DNA of 61,592 nucleotides from Candidatus Woesearchaeota archaeon (GTDB lineage: Archaea > Nanobdellota > Nanobdellia > Woesearchaeales > WJIZ01): assembly GCA_014729995.1 (NCBI GenBank), contig WJIZ01000042.1, forward strand, positions 1 to 61,592, in the 5' to 3' direction. A model generated the notes under the pieces. It was not told the origin of the DNA. It did no database searches and saw nothing but the letters and a program-made list of their open reading frames with translations. Position 1 is the stretch's first letter. Every line of letters begins with the position of its first letter. Made by a program: the position numbers and the translations under genes. Of the stretch, positions 34,794-43,915 are shown piece by piece.

Positions 34794-34958
34794 ATGACAG
34801 AAGAAACCACTGAAACAGGAGACATTCCGTTTGAAGATATTGCGGAAAGCAATGACATGCATCTGGAAACCCTGATTAGCCTGCTCAGGGACAAGGGAGT
34901 AATAACGCAGGAAGAGTTTGACAGGAAACTTGATGAGCTTTACCCTGAAGAGGAATAA
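34794..34958 (+). CDS. 54-residue SHOCT-like protein
   Basis: The frame encodes an acidic N-terminus, then LISLLRDKGVITQEEFDRKL with DELY, the short two-helix SHOCT pattern (L-kGviT-eEFd-k-del). Such domains mediate oligomerisation. It lies 11 bp after the winged-helix gene and probably shares its transcript. Confidence 0.55.
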   Translation: MTEETTETGDIPFEDIAESNDMHLETLISLLRDKGVITQEEFDRKLDELYPEEE

Positions 34959-35185
34959 ATTGGAGGGACATAATCCCTTATTATTACATCCGTTGCTTTT
35001 AGGCCTAACCTATCTTTAAATTCCCTGTATTCCTTTTCTGATTTTGTCTTGATCTCACTATCGTGAAAACACACAACAAAGCTAACCAGGGTCCTTATCC
35101 CTGCATTTTTACAGTCCGCGGTAAAATCAAGGATATTATTAAAAGCATCCTTATGTTTTGGCCTGCACAGCTGAAATATCCTGGA
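34941..35185 (-). pseudogene. C-terminal remnant of a radical SAM-type protein
   Basis: About 80 codons are open on the minus strand, with FQLCRPKHKDAFNNILDF then a helix and TLVSFVVCFHD. The l-rp--kdAf--ildF----k--gi-tlvsfVv pattern resembles the C-terminal part of TatD-associated radical SAM proteins. The catalytic CxxxCxxC part is absent and the frame is cut at about 35185, exactly where the TrmB remnant begins. Confidence 0.4.
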
Positions 35186-35769
35186 GAGGTCCGGTCTTCA
35201 GAATTCTGTGATGCGCAGGGGGCTTAATTCATTAATTGGCAAAGGGCTGATTAGCTTCATAAAAGAAGGAAAGAAAAGAATTTATCAGGCTGCAAATCCT
35301 GAAAATTTCTATGACTTTATAAAAGATAAAAAAAAGCGATTTAAGGCCATAATGCCTGAACTTAAGAAGAAGCAGAGTATGGCGAAAACAACAAGCTATA
35401 CTGAAACGTATAAGGGAAAAAGAGGAATAAACCAGCTGTATATCACGCTCCTGAATTCAGGAGGCAGGGAATATAATACATTTGGGGGCGGCTCAGGCGT
35501 TACGTATGATGCCATGGGCGAATCATGGTGGAAAAGCCTGCATGCCAAAAGGCTAGCAAGAAAGATAAGGTGCAGGCAGGTATTTGATGAATCGATAAGA
35601 GAATTCGGTAATATCCTGAATAAGAAACCATTAACAAATTAGGAGATTACGTGGGAATTGCAATATTTACGGGTAATCCTTATGGAGTCCTGATAAAAGA
35701 TAAAACTGTAGCCGAAAGCTGTAGGAAACAATTTGAAATATTGTGGAAAAAAGCTAAAATAAAATCAAT
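35175..35769 (+). pseudogene. Broken TrmB-family transcription regulator
   Basis: The sequence starts inside the recognition helix (LERSGLQNSVMRRGLNSLI), continues through KGLISFIKEGKKRIYQA and a long middle region, then hits a stop at 35640-35642. The family C-terminus continues in another frame (GDYVGIAIFTGNPYGVLIK and FEILWKKAK). So the gene has lost its N-terminal ~40 residues, carries a frameshift near 35630, and has lost its own stop, reading antisense into gap. It is a decayed sugar-responsive regulator next to glycolytic genes. Confidence 0.6.
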
Positions 35770-36805
35770 CGCCGTTATAAGTGCAGTCCTTGCAGTAGTC
35801 AATTCCCAAAGACTTGTCTGTCATGTCCATGCTCTTCTTGCCATCTTTGAATCCCATTGTTGCCCTTATCGCGTCGATATTCTCGCAGACAACATCACTC
35901 TCCTGGTGCACTGCCTGGATGTAGAGAAGCTTGTTGCCGTGCGTTCCGACAGCTTCCTTCCAGATGCATATTTCAGGCATGTCGCCCCTGGAATTTCCGA
36001 GGTCTTTGGCAAGTTCCATGATCTCTGCTGTGCTTCTCACGCTGGACTCATTAGCGACAACCCTGACTCTTCTTGTCCTGCTGAAAAGACTGATTGCCTT
36101 ATTTACGTCAGGCTTTTCCCTGCATTCGCATGTTATGGTATGGACGTGCATCAATGAGGAGGAAACAGATAATGCAGTGGTAAAAATCTGCACGTCATGC
36201 AGCACTGTCTGGACGTCAGGGCCATGATGGGATGGCAGCTCCAATACAGGGACAATAGCATTTATCGGGCCGTGCCTTATGTCCCACGGGTCAGCCCCTC
36301 TCCTTATCATGGTAGCATAGATTTCCTTGATGCCCCACTTTTTGTTAACCTCGTTCAGGGTCCTGCTCAATCCAGTAGTGTTGCAGCTGACAACCCTCAA
36401 ATAGTCTTTTCCCACGCATTCATCATAATTGCACTGCGCAACAAAGCTGGCATCCGCAACATGCGGCTTTTCCCCTCCCTGGAATATTGCCTTGACATTA
36501 TTCGGCTTGTAGTATTTGTCCTTATTTTCAGCCCCTATTTTCTTAGGTGCTGTATCAACCATTACATCAACTTTCTTCAGAAGATCATCTGCTTTTCCCT
36601 TAACTTTAATTCCGTTTTCTCTCAGGGCTGCGCCGTCATCTACAAAATAGATGTCATAGCCTTTCTCCTGGGCAGACCTGATCCTCCAGTTATAGCTTCT
36701 TCCTGTCACTCCAACAAGCTCCATGTCTTCCTGTTTTGATACAGCATCAGCAACCCTTTTTCCGATAGTACCAAAACCCATTATACCCACTTTGATTTTT
36801 TCCAT
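35765..36805 (-). CDS. gap: Glyceraldehyde-3-phosphate dehydrogenase, archaeal type
   Basis: The 346-residue enzyme oxidises glyceraldehyde 3-phosphate to 1,3-bisphosphoglycerate. The Rossmann loop is VGIMGFGTIGKRVA at the start and the catalytic cysteine is C141 in SCNTTGLSR. RRGADPWDIRHGPINAI is typical of archaeal class II GAPDH. It is the last gene of a PFK-aldolase-GAPDH block read on the minus strand, 11 bp after the aldolase stop. Confidence 0.96.
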   Translation of the reverse strand: MEKIKVGIMGFGTIGKRVADAVSKQEDMELVGVTGRSYNWRIRSAQEKGYDIYFVDDGAALRENGIKVKGKADDLLKKVDVMVDTAPKKIGAENKDKYYKPNNVKAIFQGGEKPHVADASFVAQCNYDECVGKDYLRVVSCNTTGLSRTLNEVNKKWGIKEIYATMIRRGADPWDIRHGPINAIVPVLELPSHHGPDVQTVLHDVQIFTTALSVSSSLMHVHTITCECREKPDVNKAISLFSRTRRVRVVANESSVRSTAEIMELAKDLGNSRGDMPEICIWKEAVGTHGNKLLYIQAVHQESDVVCENIDAIRATMGFKDGKKSMDMTDKSLGIDYCKDCTYNGD

Positions 36806-36816
36806 GTGTTTCTCAC

Positions 36817-37932
36817 CTACAGATTTTTCCTGACAATAGAAGCAGTGCCCACTGACTTGAAAGCCTTTATGTGGTCGTGTGCTGCCTTATATGATTTCTC
36901 TTCAATCTCTTTCCTGCATTCCTTGGACATGGAATAGATATCATCAAAGAACTCCTTTGTGGCATACTTGACATTTTTCCCTATTATTTCTTCCGGCTTC
37001 TTTCCTTCTATCGGCTTGTTCGCTAGCACCCATTTCTTTATATTTTCCCACAGTTCAGGATGGTGCTTCTTGACAGCCTCATACACTATATTCTGGAACA
37101 GCGTAGCGACATTGCCCTTTAATATATCCCCATGCGGGAATTTGTCTCTGATGATATGAAGGGGAGTGCCTGTTATGCCGTGCTGCGCAATCCGCACACC
37201 TAAATTAGCATCTCTGAGAGCTTTGGCAACAGCCCTAGTCTGCCTGATATCGATTGTTGTCTGTGCTATGGGCCTGCCGTCAGCATCAAATATATTGCCG
37301 TGCGTAGAGCCGTTGGCGATTGCTATCAGGTTAGGCGTGATGCCCGCTTCCTTAAGCTTGGTAATATAAGTGACAGCTTCCTGGGGCTTTGTCAAAACCA
37401 TTCCTTCAGAATCTTTCCTTCCTATCTCCCCGACTTCGACCTCAAGCCCGAAGTCGACTTCAGCATTTTTCTGGATGTATTTTGCCAGCTCAATCGTAGC
37501 TTTTAAATTGGGCGAAAGCTCCTCTTCAATCGACTTGCCCTTAAAATTGAACAAATGAGATGCATCTATAGCAAAGCTGGTGTAGCCTGCTTTAATCTGG
37601 TGCTTTATCAAATCCTTAACCTCGGCTAGCTCCTCTTCTGTTCCTTCTTTAACCTGTATATGGTCGGCGTGCAATGCCCATATATCATGGCCTATCTCCT
37701 TATTGGCATTGATAAGCCTTTCTGACAGGGTAGCCGGGGTAAGCCCCGAATATCCCACATTCTGGTTGCATTCTGTCCTGGCGAGCTCCATTATCAGAGC
37801 AGCATCCAGCTCCTTTGCTGCTTTAAAAACGCCCTCTGCAACTCCCTTTGTTATTCTTGGATTGCAGGCAAGAACTATACAAGATTCGTCCTTTAATGCC
37901 TGAAAGATTTTATTTCCTGCCAATGGTTCCAT
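36817..37932 (-). CDS. fba: Class II fructose-bisphosphate aldolase
   Basis: The 371-residue enzyme is a zinc-dependent TIM barrel. Metal and substrate residues are visible in ALHADHIQV, VEVGEIGRKD, IANGSTHGN and VRIAQHGITGTPLH. Classic archaeal aldolases are class I, so a class II enzyme is bacterial-like and its operon position supports a glycolytic role. It is longer than E. coli FbaA, with a C-terminal helical extension after residue 320. Confidence 0.9.
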   Translation of the reverse strand: MEPLAGNKIFQALKDESCIVLACNPRITKGVAEGVFKAAKELDAALIMELARTECNQNVGYSGLTPATLSERLINANKEIGHDIWALHADHIQVKEGTEEELAEVKDLIKHQIKAGYTSFAIDASHLFNFKGKSIEEELSPNLKATIELAKYIQKNAEVDFGLEVEVGEIGRKDSEGMVLTKPQEAVTYITKLKEAGITPNLIAIANGSTHGNIFDADGRPIAQTTIDIRQTRAVAKALRDANLGVRIAQHGITGTPLHIIRDKFPHGDILKGNVATLFQNIVYEAVKKHHPELWENIKKWVLANKPIEGKKPEEIIGKNVKYATKEFFDDIYSMSKECRKEIEEKSYKAAHDHIKAFKSVGTASIVRKNL

Positions 37933-37936
37933 AAGC

Positions 37937-38998
37937 TCACCCCTCTACACCAAAAAATATCCTTGCTTCATCATACCTTCCTTTGGAGACTGTCTTCAGG
38001 CTGCCCAGCGCATCTTTCATGCTTACAGACTTTATATCAGTGCCCCTGAGAGAGGCTATCTTTCCGAACTCTTTCTTGTCTGCCATCTCTGCTGCGTGCA
38101 GGCCAAGCCTTGTGCCTAAAACGCGGTCAAAAGCAGTAGGATGCCCAGCCCTCTGCAAATGGCCCAAGACAACATGCCTGCACTCCTTTCCCGTAAGTTT
38201 TGTTATGTCCCTGGCAAGGCACTCTGCAATTCCTCCTAAGCGGACATGCCCAAACTCATCCTTTTCCTTGCACTGCAAAGTCATATCGCCTTCTTTCGGC
38301 AAAGCGCCCTCCGAGACTGCAATAATGGTATAAGATTTCCCGCTTTTTTCCCTTCTGTCTATGATCTTGCATATCTCATTTACATCAAAAGGCTCCTCAG
38401 GTATTAATATGATATGCGCGCCCCCTGCCATTCCAGCATGCAGGGTAAGCCAGCCTGCGTGCCTACCCATGACCTCCACGAGCAGGATCCTTGAATGGCT
38501 TTTCGCGGTTGTGTGAAGCCTGTCTATGGCATCAGCTGCAATATTAACAGCAGTATCGAAGCCGAATGTATAATCAGTTGCATTGACATCATTATCAATG
38601 GTTTTAGGAACTCCGACAACATTCAGACCGTCCTTATAAAGCTTCCATGCCACTCCTAAGGTGTCTTCACCGCCGATAGCTATTAATGCATCACATTTGA
38701 ATTTCCTGAGGTTTTTCTTTACCTGCTCAAGCCCGTTCTCAACCTTGTATGGGTTTGTCCTGGAAGTGCCGAGAATAGTTCCGCCAAGCATATGGATGTC
38801 CTCAACCTCATCTAAGTCAAGAGGATGGTGCTCACCTTCACCGAGCAGGCCTGCCCACCCTTTCCTGAATCCAAGGACATCATAGCCAAGTGAGATTGCC
38901 TTTATTGTTATTCCCCTGATAACAGCGTTCAGCCCGGGAGCATCCCCTCCGCCCGTCAAAACGCCAATTTGCTTTTTCTTAGGTCCTGTTATAGCCAT
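37937..38998 (-). CDS. pfp: 6-phosphofructokinase, probably PPi-dependent
   Basis: The 353-residue protein belongs to the PfkA family, with GGGDAPG at 16-22 and IDRLHTTA-SHSR plus EVMGRHAGW around the active site. Two residues that separate donor use point to pyrophosphate. D112 stands in GGEDT, where ATP enzymes have Gly, and K132 stands in PKTIDND, where ATP enzymes have Gly. A reversible PPi-PFK would serve glycolysis and gluconeogenesis. GGGGAGA 7 nt before the ATG sets the start at 38998. Confidence 0.9.
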   Translation of the reverse strand: MAITGPKKKQIGVLTGGGDAPGLNAVIRGITIKAISLGYDVLGFRKGWAGLLGEGEHHPLDLDEVEDIHMLGGTILGTSRTNPYKVENGLEQVKKNLRKFKCDALIAIGGEDTLGVAWKLYKDGLNVVGVPKTIDNDVNATDYTFGFDTAVNIAADAIDRLHTTAKSHSRILLVEVMGRHAGWLTLHAGMAGGAHIILIPEEPFDVNEICKIIDRREKSGKSYTIIAVSEGALPKEGDMTLQCKEKDEFGHVRLGGIAECLARDITKLTGKECRHVVLGHLQRAGHPTAFDRVLGTRLGLHAAEMADKKEFGKIASLRGTDIKSVSMKDALGSLKTVSKGRYDEARIFFGVEG

Positions 38999-39117
38999 AA
39001 AACATCTCCCCTGAACCAACGATTAGTAGTGATATTTAAAGTTTATGCTGGTCTCATGGATTATTTGGCCGCTAAAAACATAAGATAATTATATAAGCTT
39101 CTATTTTACTAATTGCT

Positions 39118-39729
39118 ATGAAAGATATTATAAAAGAGACAATCGAATCGGAAATCCCTACGCGCTATTACGGCACATTCAGAATCAGGGGGTTCAGGAC
39201 AAAAGACAACTTGCATCATGTAGCCCTGGTTAAAGGAGATGTAAAAGCCAAAGAGGATGTCATAGTAAGGATACATTCCGAATGCCTGACAGGAGACGTG
39301 TTCCACAGCCTGAAGTGCGACTGCGGCGAGCAACTTGAGGCAGCGCTAAAGAGAATAGACAAAGAGGGCATGGGGGTTTTGATATACCTGCGCCAGGAAG
39401 GGCGCGGCATAGGCTTGTTCAATAAAATAAAGGCATATGAGCTGCAGGAGCAGGGCATGGATACTGTCGAGGCCAACCAAAAGCTAGGCTTCAAGGCAGA
39501 CCAAAGGGATTACACATTGGGGGCAGCTATTTTGAAAGAGCTCGGCCTGAGCACAATCAGGCTCATGACAAACAACCCCAAGAAGATAGAGGGCCTGGAA
39601 AAATACGGGATAAAAATAAGGGAAAGGCTGCCTTTGGTGATAAAGTGCAATAAGTACAATGAAAAGTATCTCTGTACAAAAAAGACCAAGCTCGGCCACC
39701 TTATTGAAGAAAAGGGCGTAATAAAATAG
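39118..39729 (+). CDS. ribA: GTP cyclohydrolase II
   Basis: The 203-residue enzyme opens GTP in the first step of riboflavin synthesis. Zinc ligands C56, C67 and C69 lie in [15 protein letters not shown], followed by the catalytic [11 protein letters not shown] and the GTP-binding [10 protein letters not shown]-like segment. This is the bacterial enzyme; most archaea use GTP cyclohydrolase III. Together with ribB and ribD at 25 kb it gives a bacterial-type pathway. A TTATATAAG promoter lies 29 nt before the ATG. Confidence 0.96.
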   Translation: MKDIIKETIESEIPTRYYGTFRIRGFRTKDNLHHVALVKGDVKAKEDVIVRIHSECLTGDVFHSLKCDCGEQLEAALKRIDKEGMGVLIYLRQEGRGIGLFNKIKAYELQEQGMDTVEANQKLGFKADQRDYTLGAAILKELGLSTIRLMTNNPKKIEGLEKYGIKIRERLPLVIKCNKYNEKYLCTKKTKLGHLIEEKGVIK

Positions 39730-39765
39730 GAAATTTTATATTCCTGCGATAATTTATAATAATTG

Positions 39766-39975
39766 ATGAATAAAAACGAGGTTTTCCTGGCATCAGGCTT
39801 CATATTGGCATTCGCGCTTGTACTTTATTTCCTGGGCGATTCCATAACAGGGTATAGCGTTTTGGAAAGCAACAAGGCAGCCTACGGCGACACAATACTC
39901 ATAAATGCTGCCATACTCTTTATCCTGCTCTCGGCAGTCTTCTTCTATATAAAAGGCAGGATAGGGCAAGACTGA
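39766..39975 (+). CDS. Small two-helix membrane protein with TGYSV motif
   Basis: The 69-residue protein has helices at about 6-25 and 45-63, with GDSITGYSVLESNKAAYGD between them. ITGYSV right after the first helix recurs as TGHVIV and TGNVVF in two other membrane proteins of this window. The second Met was chosen as start, though the first is equally possible. Function unknown. Confidence 0.65.
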   Translation: MNKNEVFLASGFILAFALVLYFLGDSITGYSVLESNKAAYGDTILINAAILFILLSAVFFYIKGRIGQD

Positions 39976-39976
39976 A

Positions 39977-40606
39977 TTAGCCGAATCTGAGTGTTTCCAT
40001 AGCTTTGGCAAGATCTTTCTCCTTCAATAGGAATATAGTATCAGTCCAGCATGACATGCTTTCGATGACATTTATGCCTGCATAGGCAAGCTTTGAGTAA
40101 AGAAAGGACATCACTCCCGGGATGGTTTCAATATCTTCAGATGTCTTTAGGGTTATCTCGACAAGGCTGGCAGTATGCTTTAGTATGCTTCCGCCGAACG
40201 TTTTTTCCACATCCGCATCATATTCATCAGACACTATCACTGTAAAAACAGAGAAGCTTTCCACAAGCCTGAAAGTTCCTTTTTCCCGCCTTATCTTTTT
40301 CTCAATCAGCTGCATATTTGCAATAGCTGCATCTCGGCCGATAACAAACACGCTAATCCTGTTCTTGGTCTCAATTCTGCTTTTTCTGAGCAGCCTTACT
40401 ATTTCTTTTTCATTTCCCCGCCCGGCTATCTTCTCTTTATATCTCCTGCATGCAATAAGAATAGCATCAAAATTCCCTGCATCCAGGTTTTTAGCCCTTG
40501 CTATCTCTCTTGCCAGCGAGGAATAATTGATAAGCCCTTTTTTTAGGCTGCTCTGTATATAAGGGCGGTTTTGTATGTACTGCTCTGCAATTTTTGTGAT
40601 GCTCAT
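39977..40606 (-). CDS. ACT-domain protein with N-terminal helical domain
   Basis: The 209-residue protein starts with a helical, HTH-like region (IAEQYIQNRPYIQSSLKKGLINYSSLARE). It ends in an ACT-type ligand-binding fold (EITLKTSEDIETIPGVMSFLYSKLAYAGINVIES). Such proteins are thought to sense amino acids or related small molecules. Its start overlaps the stop of the kinase gene by 4 bp (ATGA), indicating a two-gene operon. Confidence 0.7.
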   Translation of the reverse strand: MSITKIAEQYIQNRPYIQSSLKKGLINYSSLAREIARAKNLDAGNFDAILIACRRYKEKIAGRGNEKEIVRLLRKSRIETKNRISVFVIGRDAAIANMQLIEKKIRREKGTFRLVESFSVFTVIVSDEYDADVEKTFGGSILKHTASLVEITLKTSEDIETIPGVMSFLYSKLAYAGINVIESMSCWTDTIFLLKEKDLAKAMETLRFG

Positions 40607-41523
40607 TTTAGGAACTTCCTTAATGCCCTGATATTATGCTCAAGCCACTCCCTATTCTTTGTTTCCTTGCTTATATTGACCATGCTTATCCAGTGCCAAA
40701 GCTCATACATCTTTATCCTCTGTTCATATTCCCTGCTTATATGGCCGTATTTCCTATAGCCGTCGAAAAAAGGCTTTCTTAGGTTCTTCATCCTGCTGAA
40801 AGCCCATAATTCCATCTTTATGAAGTCGTTCTCATTATGGCCTGCTATTGCCCATTCGACATCGATTATGCCTGCTATCCTACTTTTCTTTGTCAGGATA
40901 TGGGGGCAGTGGTAATCCTTATGCAGCAGGCAGGGCGTTTCCTTAATGTCCAGCAAAAAGCTGTATTCACCTATTTTTTCCTCAATTCTGGGTATCATTT
41001 TCCTGATCTCTTTCAGGGAAGAAATATTGTACATCTTTGTTAATAAGTCATGCCATGCAAAATCGCGCCACTTTCTGAAAGCAGGCTTTATCTCATTATC
41101 CATCAGCCAGCCGAAATGATGAAACTTGACAGAATGCAGCCTGGCTAAAATTTCCCCTGCTTTCCTGAAAATAGGTTTTTTCCTGTATTTCCGATAGTTC
41201 TTGTCTATAGCCATGCCGTCTATCTTGGACATGAGCATGTAGGCTTTCGGAATTATTTCCCCTGAATCATCCGAAGCCAGGATTTCGGGCACTGGTATAT
41301 CCAGCTGTGACTTTATGCACCTGTACACGAATGACTCTTTCTTTGCTTTCCACGGCTCATTATATATCCTCAAGATAAGCGGCTTCCTGCTTTTTTTCAG
41401 CCTTATCTCCAGCATCTCATTTATATGACCCTTATCGTAAGGCTTTACTTCAGCCAGCTCCTGCTCAGGAATGTGCTGCTTAATAATGTTTTCAATTGCT
41501 TTTCTTGAAACTTTCATTTTCAT
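40603..41523 (-). CDS. Aminoglycoside phosphotransferase-like kinase
   Basis: The 306-residue protein has the APH/choline-kinase fold with ILRIYNEPWKAKKE around the ATP lysine. The catalytic HKDYHCPHIL near 205 keeps the Asp, but the usual Asn is replaced by His. The metal-binding GIIDVEWA comes near 222. Relatives phosphorylate antibiotics, sugars or choline-like compounds; a metabolic substrate is more likely than resistance here. It is co-transcribed with the ACT gene. Confidence 0.75.
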   Translation of the reverse strand: MKMKVSRKAIENIIKQHIPEQELAEVKPYDKGHINEMLEIRLKKSRKPLILRIYNEPWKAKKESFVYRCIKSQLDIPVPEILASDDSGEIIPKAYMLMSKIDGMAIDKNYRKYRKKPIFRKAGEILARLHSVKFHHFGWLMDNEIKPAFRKWRDFAWHDLLTKMYNISSLKEIRKMIPRIEEKIGEYSFLLDIKETPCLLHKDYHCPHILTKKSRIAGIIDVEWAIAGHNENDFIKMELWAFSRMKNLRKPFFDGYRKYGHISREYEQRIKMYELWHWISMVNISKETKNREWLEHNIRALRKFLK

Positions 41524-41620
41524 ACCCTCTCAGCCTGTTGAGTATTTCTCTTCTTAAAAAAACCTTTTCCGGATTAAGCCAGATTGACAATCTTCTCTGT
41601 TTTAGTCTTTTTTGTCTCAT
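41492..41620 (-). CDS. Possible 42-residue basic protein
   Basis: An ATG about 35 nt downstream of a TTTATATA element opens a 42-codon frame rich in Arg and Lys (MRQKRLKQRRLSIWLNPE at the start). It ends 31 bp inside the kinase gene in another frame, so translation could be coupled. It may be a real microprotein or a leader. The rest of the interval to 41829 holds only the GDPD promoter region. Confidence 0.35.
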   Translation of the reverse strand: MRQKRLKQRRLSIWLNPEKVFLRREILNRLRGYENESFKKSN

Positions 41621-41829
41621 ATTATACTTTTTGTTTTAAATAGTATATAAATGTTTTTATTTTGGTCTTGAAAAATCTGGTGTGTCTTGCCGCAATCAAA
41701 AAAATTTATAAAAGAAATATAGAAAATTAGGTTATGACAAGCGCTTTTAAAGCTGAATAATAATATTTCAATTCTATAATGATGATTTGCAATAAGTTTT
41801 AAAATAATCTGCTCATATCCTCATAATAA

Positions 41830-42504
41830 ATGCCAAAAATAATCGGCCACCGCGGGGCAAAGGGGGAATATCCAGAGAATACATTAGGGGGATTTAAGAA
41901 GGCCATAGAAGCTGGAGTGGGCGGCATAGAGCTCGATGTTCATCTTACCAAAGACAATGAACTGGCTGTTATCCATGATGAAGATGTTGACAGGACAACG
42001 AATGGAAAAGGATTAGTTAGAGAGATGACTTTAGGACAGTTAAAAAAATTTGATGCAGGCAACAGGGAGAGGATTCCCTCGCTGCAGGGAGCAATAAGCG
42101 TGATTAAGCACGCGGGAATTTTTCTGGCTGTCGAGATTAAGTGCCGCAATGCTGAGCAAAAGGTTGTAGAAGCTATAGACAGCAGCGGCATGACAAAGGA
42201 TACCATTGTAAAATCATTTGACCATCGCATTGTCAGGAATTTAAAGAAGATAAATCCAAAAATAAAAACTGCCTGCCTGCTTGTGGGGCTGCCTGTTCAT
42301 GCCTATAAGATTCTGGGAGATGCTAATGCTGATGCTATTTCCATTAACTGCGACACTGTTGACAAAGAATTGATAGATGAATGCCATAAGTATGGCAAGG
42401 AAGTCTTTGTCTGGAATATTGATGATAAGAAAAAGTTGAAAAAATATTCTGATATGGGGGCTGATTATATAGGGACTAATTTTCCTTCTATAGTGAAGCT
42501 CTAG
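41830..42504 (+). CDS. ugpQ: Glycerophosphodiester phosphodiesterase
   Basis: The 224-residue GDPD enzyme hydrolyses glycerophosphodiesters. It has IGHRGAKGEYPENTL (5-19) with catalytic His, ELDVHLTKDNELAVIHDEDVDRTTNG in sequence blocks, VEIK, and the closing VFVWNIDD--GADYIGTNFP. No signal peptide is seen, so it acts in the cytoplasm. The stop overlaps the PEBP gene tail to tail. Confidence 0.94.
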   Translation: MPKIIGHRGAKGEYPENTLGGFKKAIEAGVGGIELDVHLTKDNELAVIHDEDVDRTTNGKGLVREMTLGQLKKFDAGNRERIPSLQGAISVIKHAGIFLAVEIKCRNAEQKVVEAIDSSGMTKDTIVKSFDHRIVRNLKKINPKIKTACLLVGLPVHAYKILGDANADAISINCDTVDKELIDECHKYGKEVFVWNIDDKKKLKKYSDMGADYIGTNFPSIVKL

Positions 42505-43037
42505 CTTTTTTTGTATTTGCCCATCAGCATAGCTTCCCCTATCTTATGCTTCTCTACTGCCGAATAAAGCTCTTCTGCGGTTCCGGCATCAAGGCTTTCG
42601 GTGTCAAGAGCATACAGCCTGAAGAAATACCTGTGCGTGCCTGAAGGGGGGCAGGGGCCGCCATATTCCTTTCTTCCGAAATCATTTTCTATCTCCTCGC
42701 CTGCTGTGCTGCCATCTTCTATAGAGCGCCTGCCGGCAGGTATGTTCTTTATCAGCCAGTGTTTCCATGTTTTTCCAGGCGCATCAGGATCGTCAAAAAT
42801 CAGGGCAAAGCTCTTTGTTTGCTGCGGAACATTGTCCCACTTCAGTTCAGGATTTATGTCCTGCCCCTGACAGGTGTATTCTACAGGGATATCTCCTTCA
42901 TGCCCAAAAGCATTCGATGTAAGCTTCATGTTCCCACCTCCAATGGTTTTCTCAGCAAGCTCAGCCCGCTGGGCAGTCTGGCTGCTGCATGACAATAAAA
43001 ACAGGGACAAAACAAAGGCAAATAACAGCTTTTTCAT
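42501..43037 (-). CDS. YbhB/PEBP-family lipoprotein
   Basis: The 178-residue protein begins with a lipoprotein signal (hydrophobic stretch then LLSC, C17). It then has the phosphatidylethanolamine-binding fold with FGHEGDIPVEYTCQGQDINPEL, LIFDDPDAPG--WKHWLIKNIP and GPCPPSGTHRYFFRLYALD. The ligand-pocket DPDAP and GxHR motifs are intact. A bacterial-type lipobox in an archaeon suggests lipid anchoring outside the cell. Confidence 0.9.
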   Translation of the reverse strand: MKKLLFAFVLSLFLLSCSSQTAQRAELAEKTIGGGNMKLTSNAFGHEGDIPVEYTCQGQDINPELKWDNVPQQTKSFALIFDDPDAPGKTWKHWLIKNIPAGRRSIEDGSTAGEEIENDFGRKEYGGPCPPSGTHRYFFRLYALDTESLDAGTAEELYSAVEKHKIGEAMLMGKYKKS

Positions 43038-43115
43038 GCATACAGCAGGATTTTTTTCTTAATAAATGTTTTGATATAGAAAACTTTTTAAACATCACTA
43101 AGCAGGATATGATAT

Positions 43116-43433
43116 ATGTTCCAGTCAGTACAAAGGTTGCGCAGGGATGAGAAGCTGATAATTTTCCTTGGTGTGATATTGACAGTTATAGTATTCTATT
43201 TCATAAATTATTATTTCATAGGTCAGGGAATGATATATTGGGCTTTGGTCGAGACAGGAGTGATGTGGCTGGTTATAATCTCGCTGCTTATACTCGCAGA
43301 CAACCAGAGAATACTAAATGAGGAGCTGAAAGATATACTCAGGGAGAGCATAAAGGAAAGCAAAACACTGAAGCAGATAAGCAGGGAGCAGCTCGAGGAG
43401 ATAAAGCTCCTGAGAGGCTCGAAAAAGAAATGA
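43116..43433 (+). CDS. Small membrane protein with C-terminal coiled coil
   Basis: The 105-residue protein has helices at about 14-34 and 42-62, followed by a charged heptad region (NEELKDILRESIKESKTLKQ). The tail is cytoplasmic by the positive-inside rule. No family is recognised. It converges on the next membrane protein with no gap. Confidence 0.6.
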   Translation: MFQSVQRLRRDEKLIIFLGVILTVIVFYFINYYFIGQGMIYWALVETGVMWLVIISLLILADNQRILNEELKDILRESIKESKTLKQISREQLEEIKLLRGSKKK

Positions 43434-43865
43434 TCATGTAAAGAACCTTATTCTGCCTTTTTGTAAATGCTCAAGGCCTGAGCGCGGGCTCCTATACCTA
43501 AGGTTTATGTCTCCTTCTACTATATGCGGGAATTCACTGCAGGTGAACCTTACATTATGCTCACCGCCCACTTTCAGCATTACATCATACTCATTTGTCT
43601 GGGAGCATTCCCCATCCTGGTAAGAGACAGAGACAAGCTCTACCGGCAGAAGGTTCTGGTTTCTTATGGTGAATCCTATTTCATTCGGACTGGAATAAGG
43701 CTCCCTGCATAAGAATTCTATGGAAATCTTGCACATAAGGTTGCCGTAGAGCCCGAAGCTAAGAAAGCCGAAATAGAAAAGTATTATCATGCAGCCCATC
43801 AGAAAAATAAACAGCCAGCCGTAAGATACCACAAACCTGAAAAATATACCCTCTTCCCTTTCCAT
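43434..43865 (-). CDS. Membrane-anchored protein with external beta domain
   Basis: The 143-residue protein has one N-terminal helix (about 12-40). A beta-rich domain follows with four cysteines (MCKISIEFLC and later GECSQ, FTCSEF) that could form two disulfides outside the cell. No family is recognised. Similar single-helix proteins occur in archaeal pilus or surface systems, but nothing here proves that. Confidence 0.55.
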   Translation of the reverse strand: MEREEGIFFRFVVSYGWLFIFLMGCMIILFYFGFLSFGLYGNLMCKISIEFLCREPYSSPNEIGFTIRNQNLLPVELVSVSYQDGECSQTNEYDVMLKVGGEHNVRFTCSEFPHIVEGDINLRYRSPRSGLEHLQKGRIRFFT

Positions 43866-43915
43866 TGGGTATCTTAGGAAGAAATAGTATATAAAGTTTT
43901 CACTCTAAGGGGGAG

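Noticed and set aside
35651-36157. 168-codon plus-strand frame
   Set aside because: Only the first ~40 codons are real (tail of the broken TrmB regulator); the rest is antisense to gap because the stop was lost.
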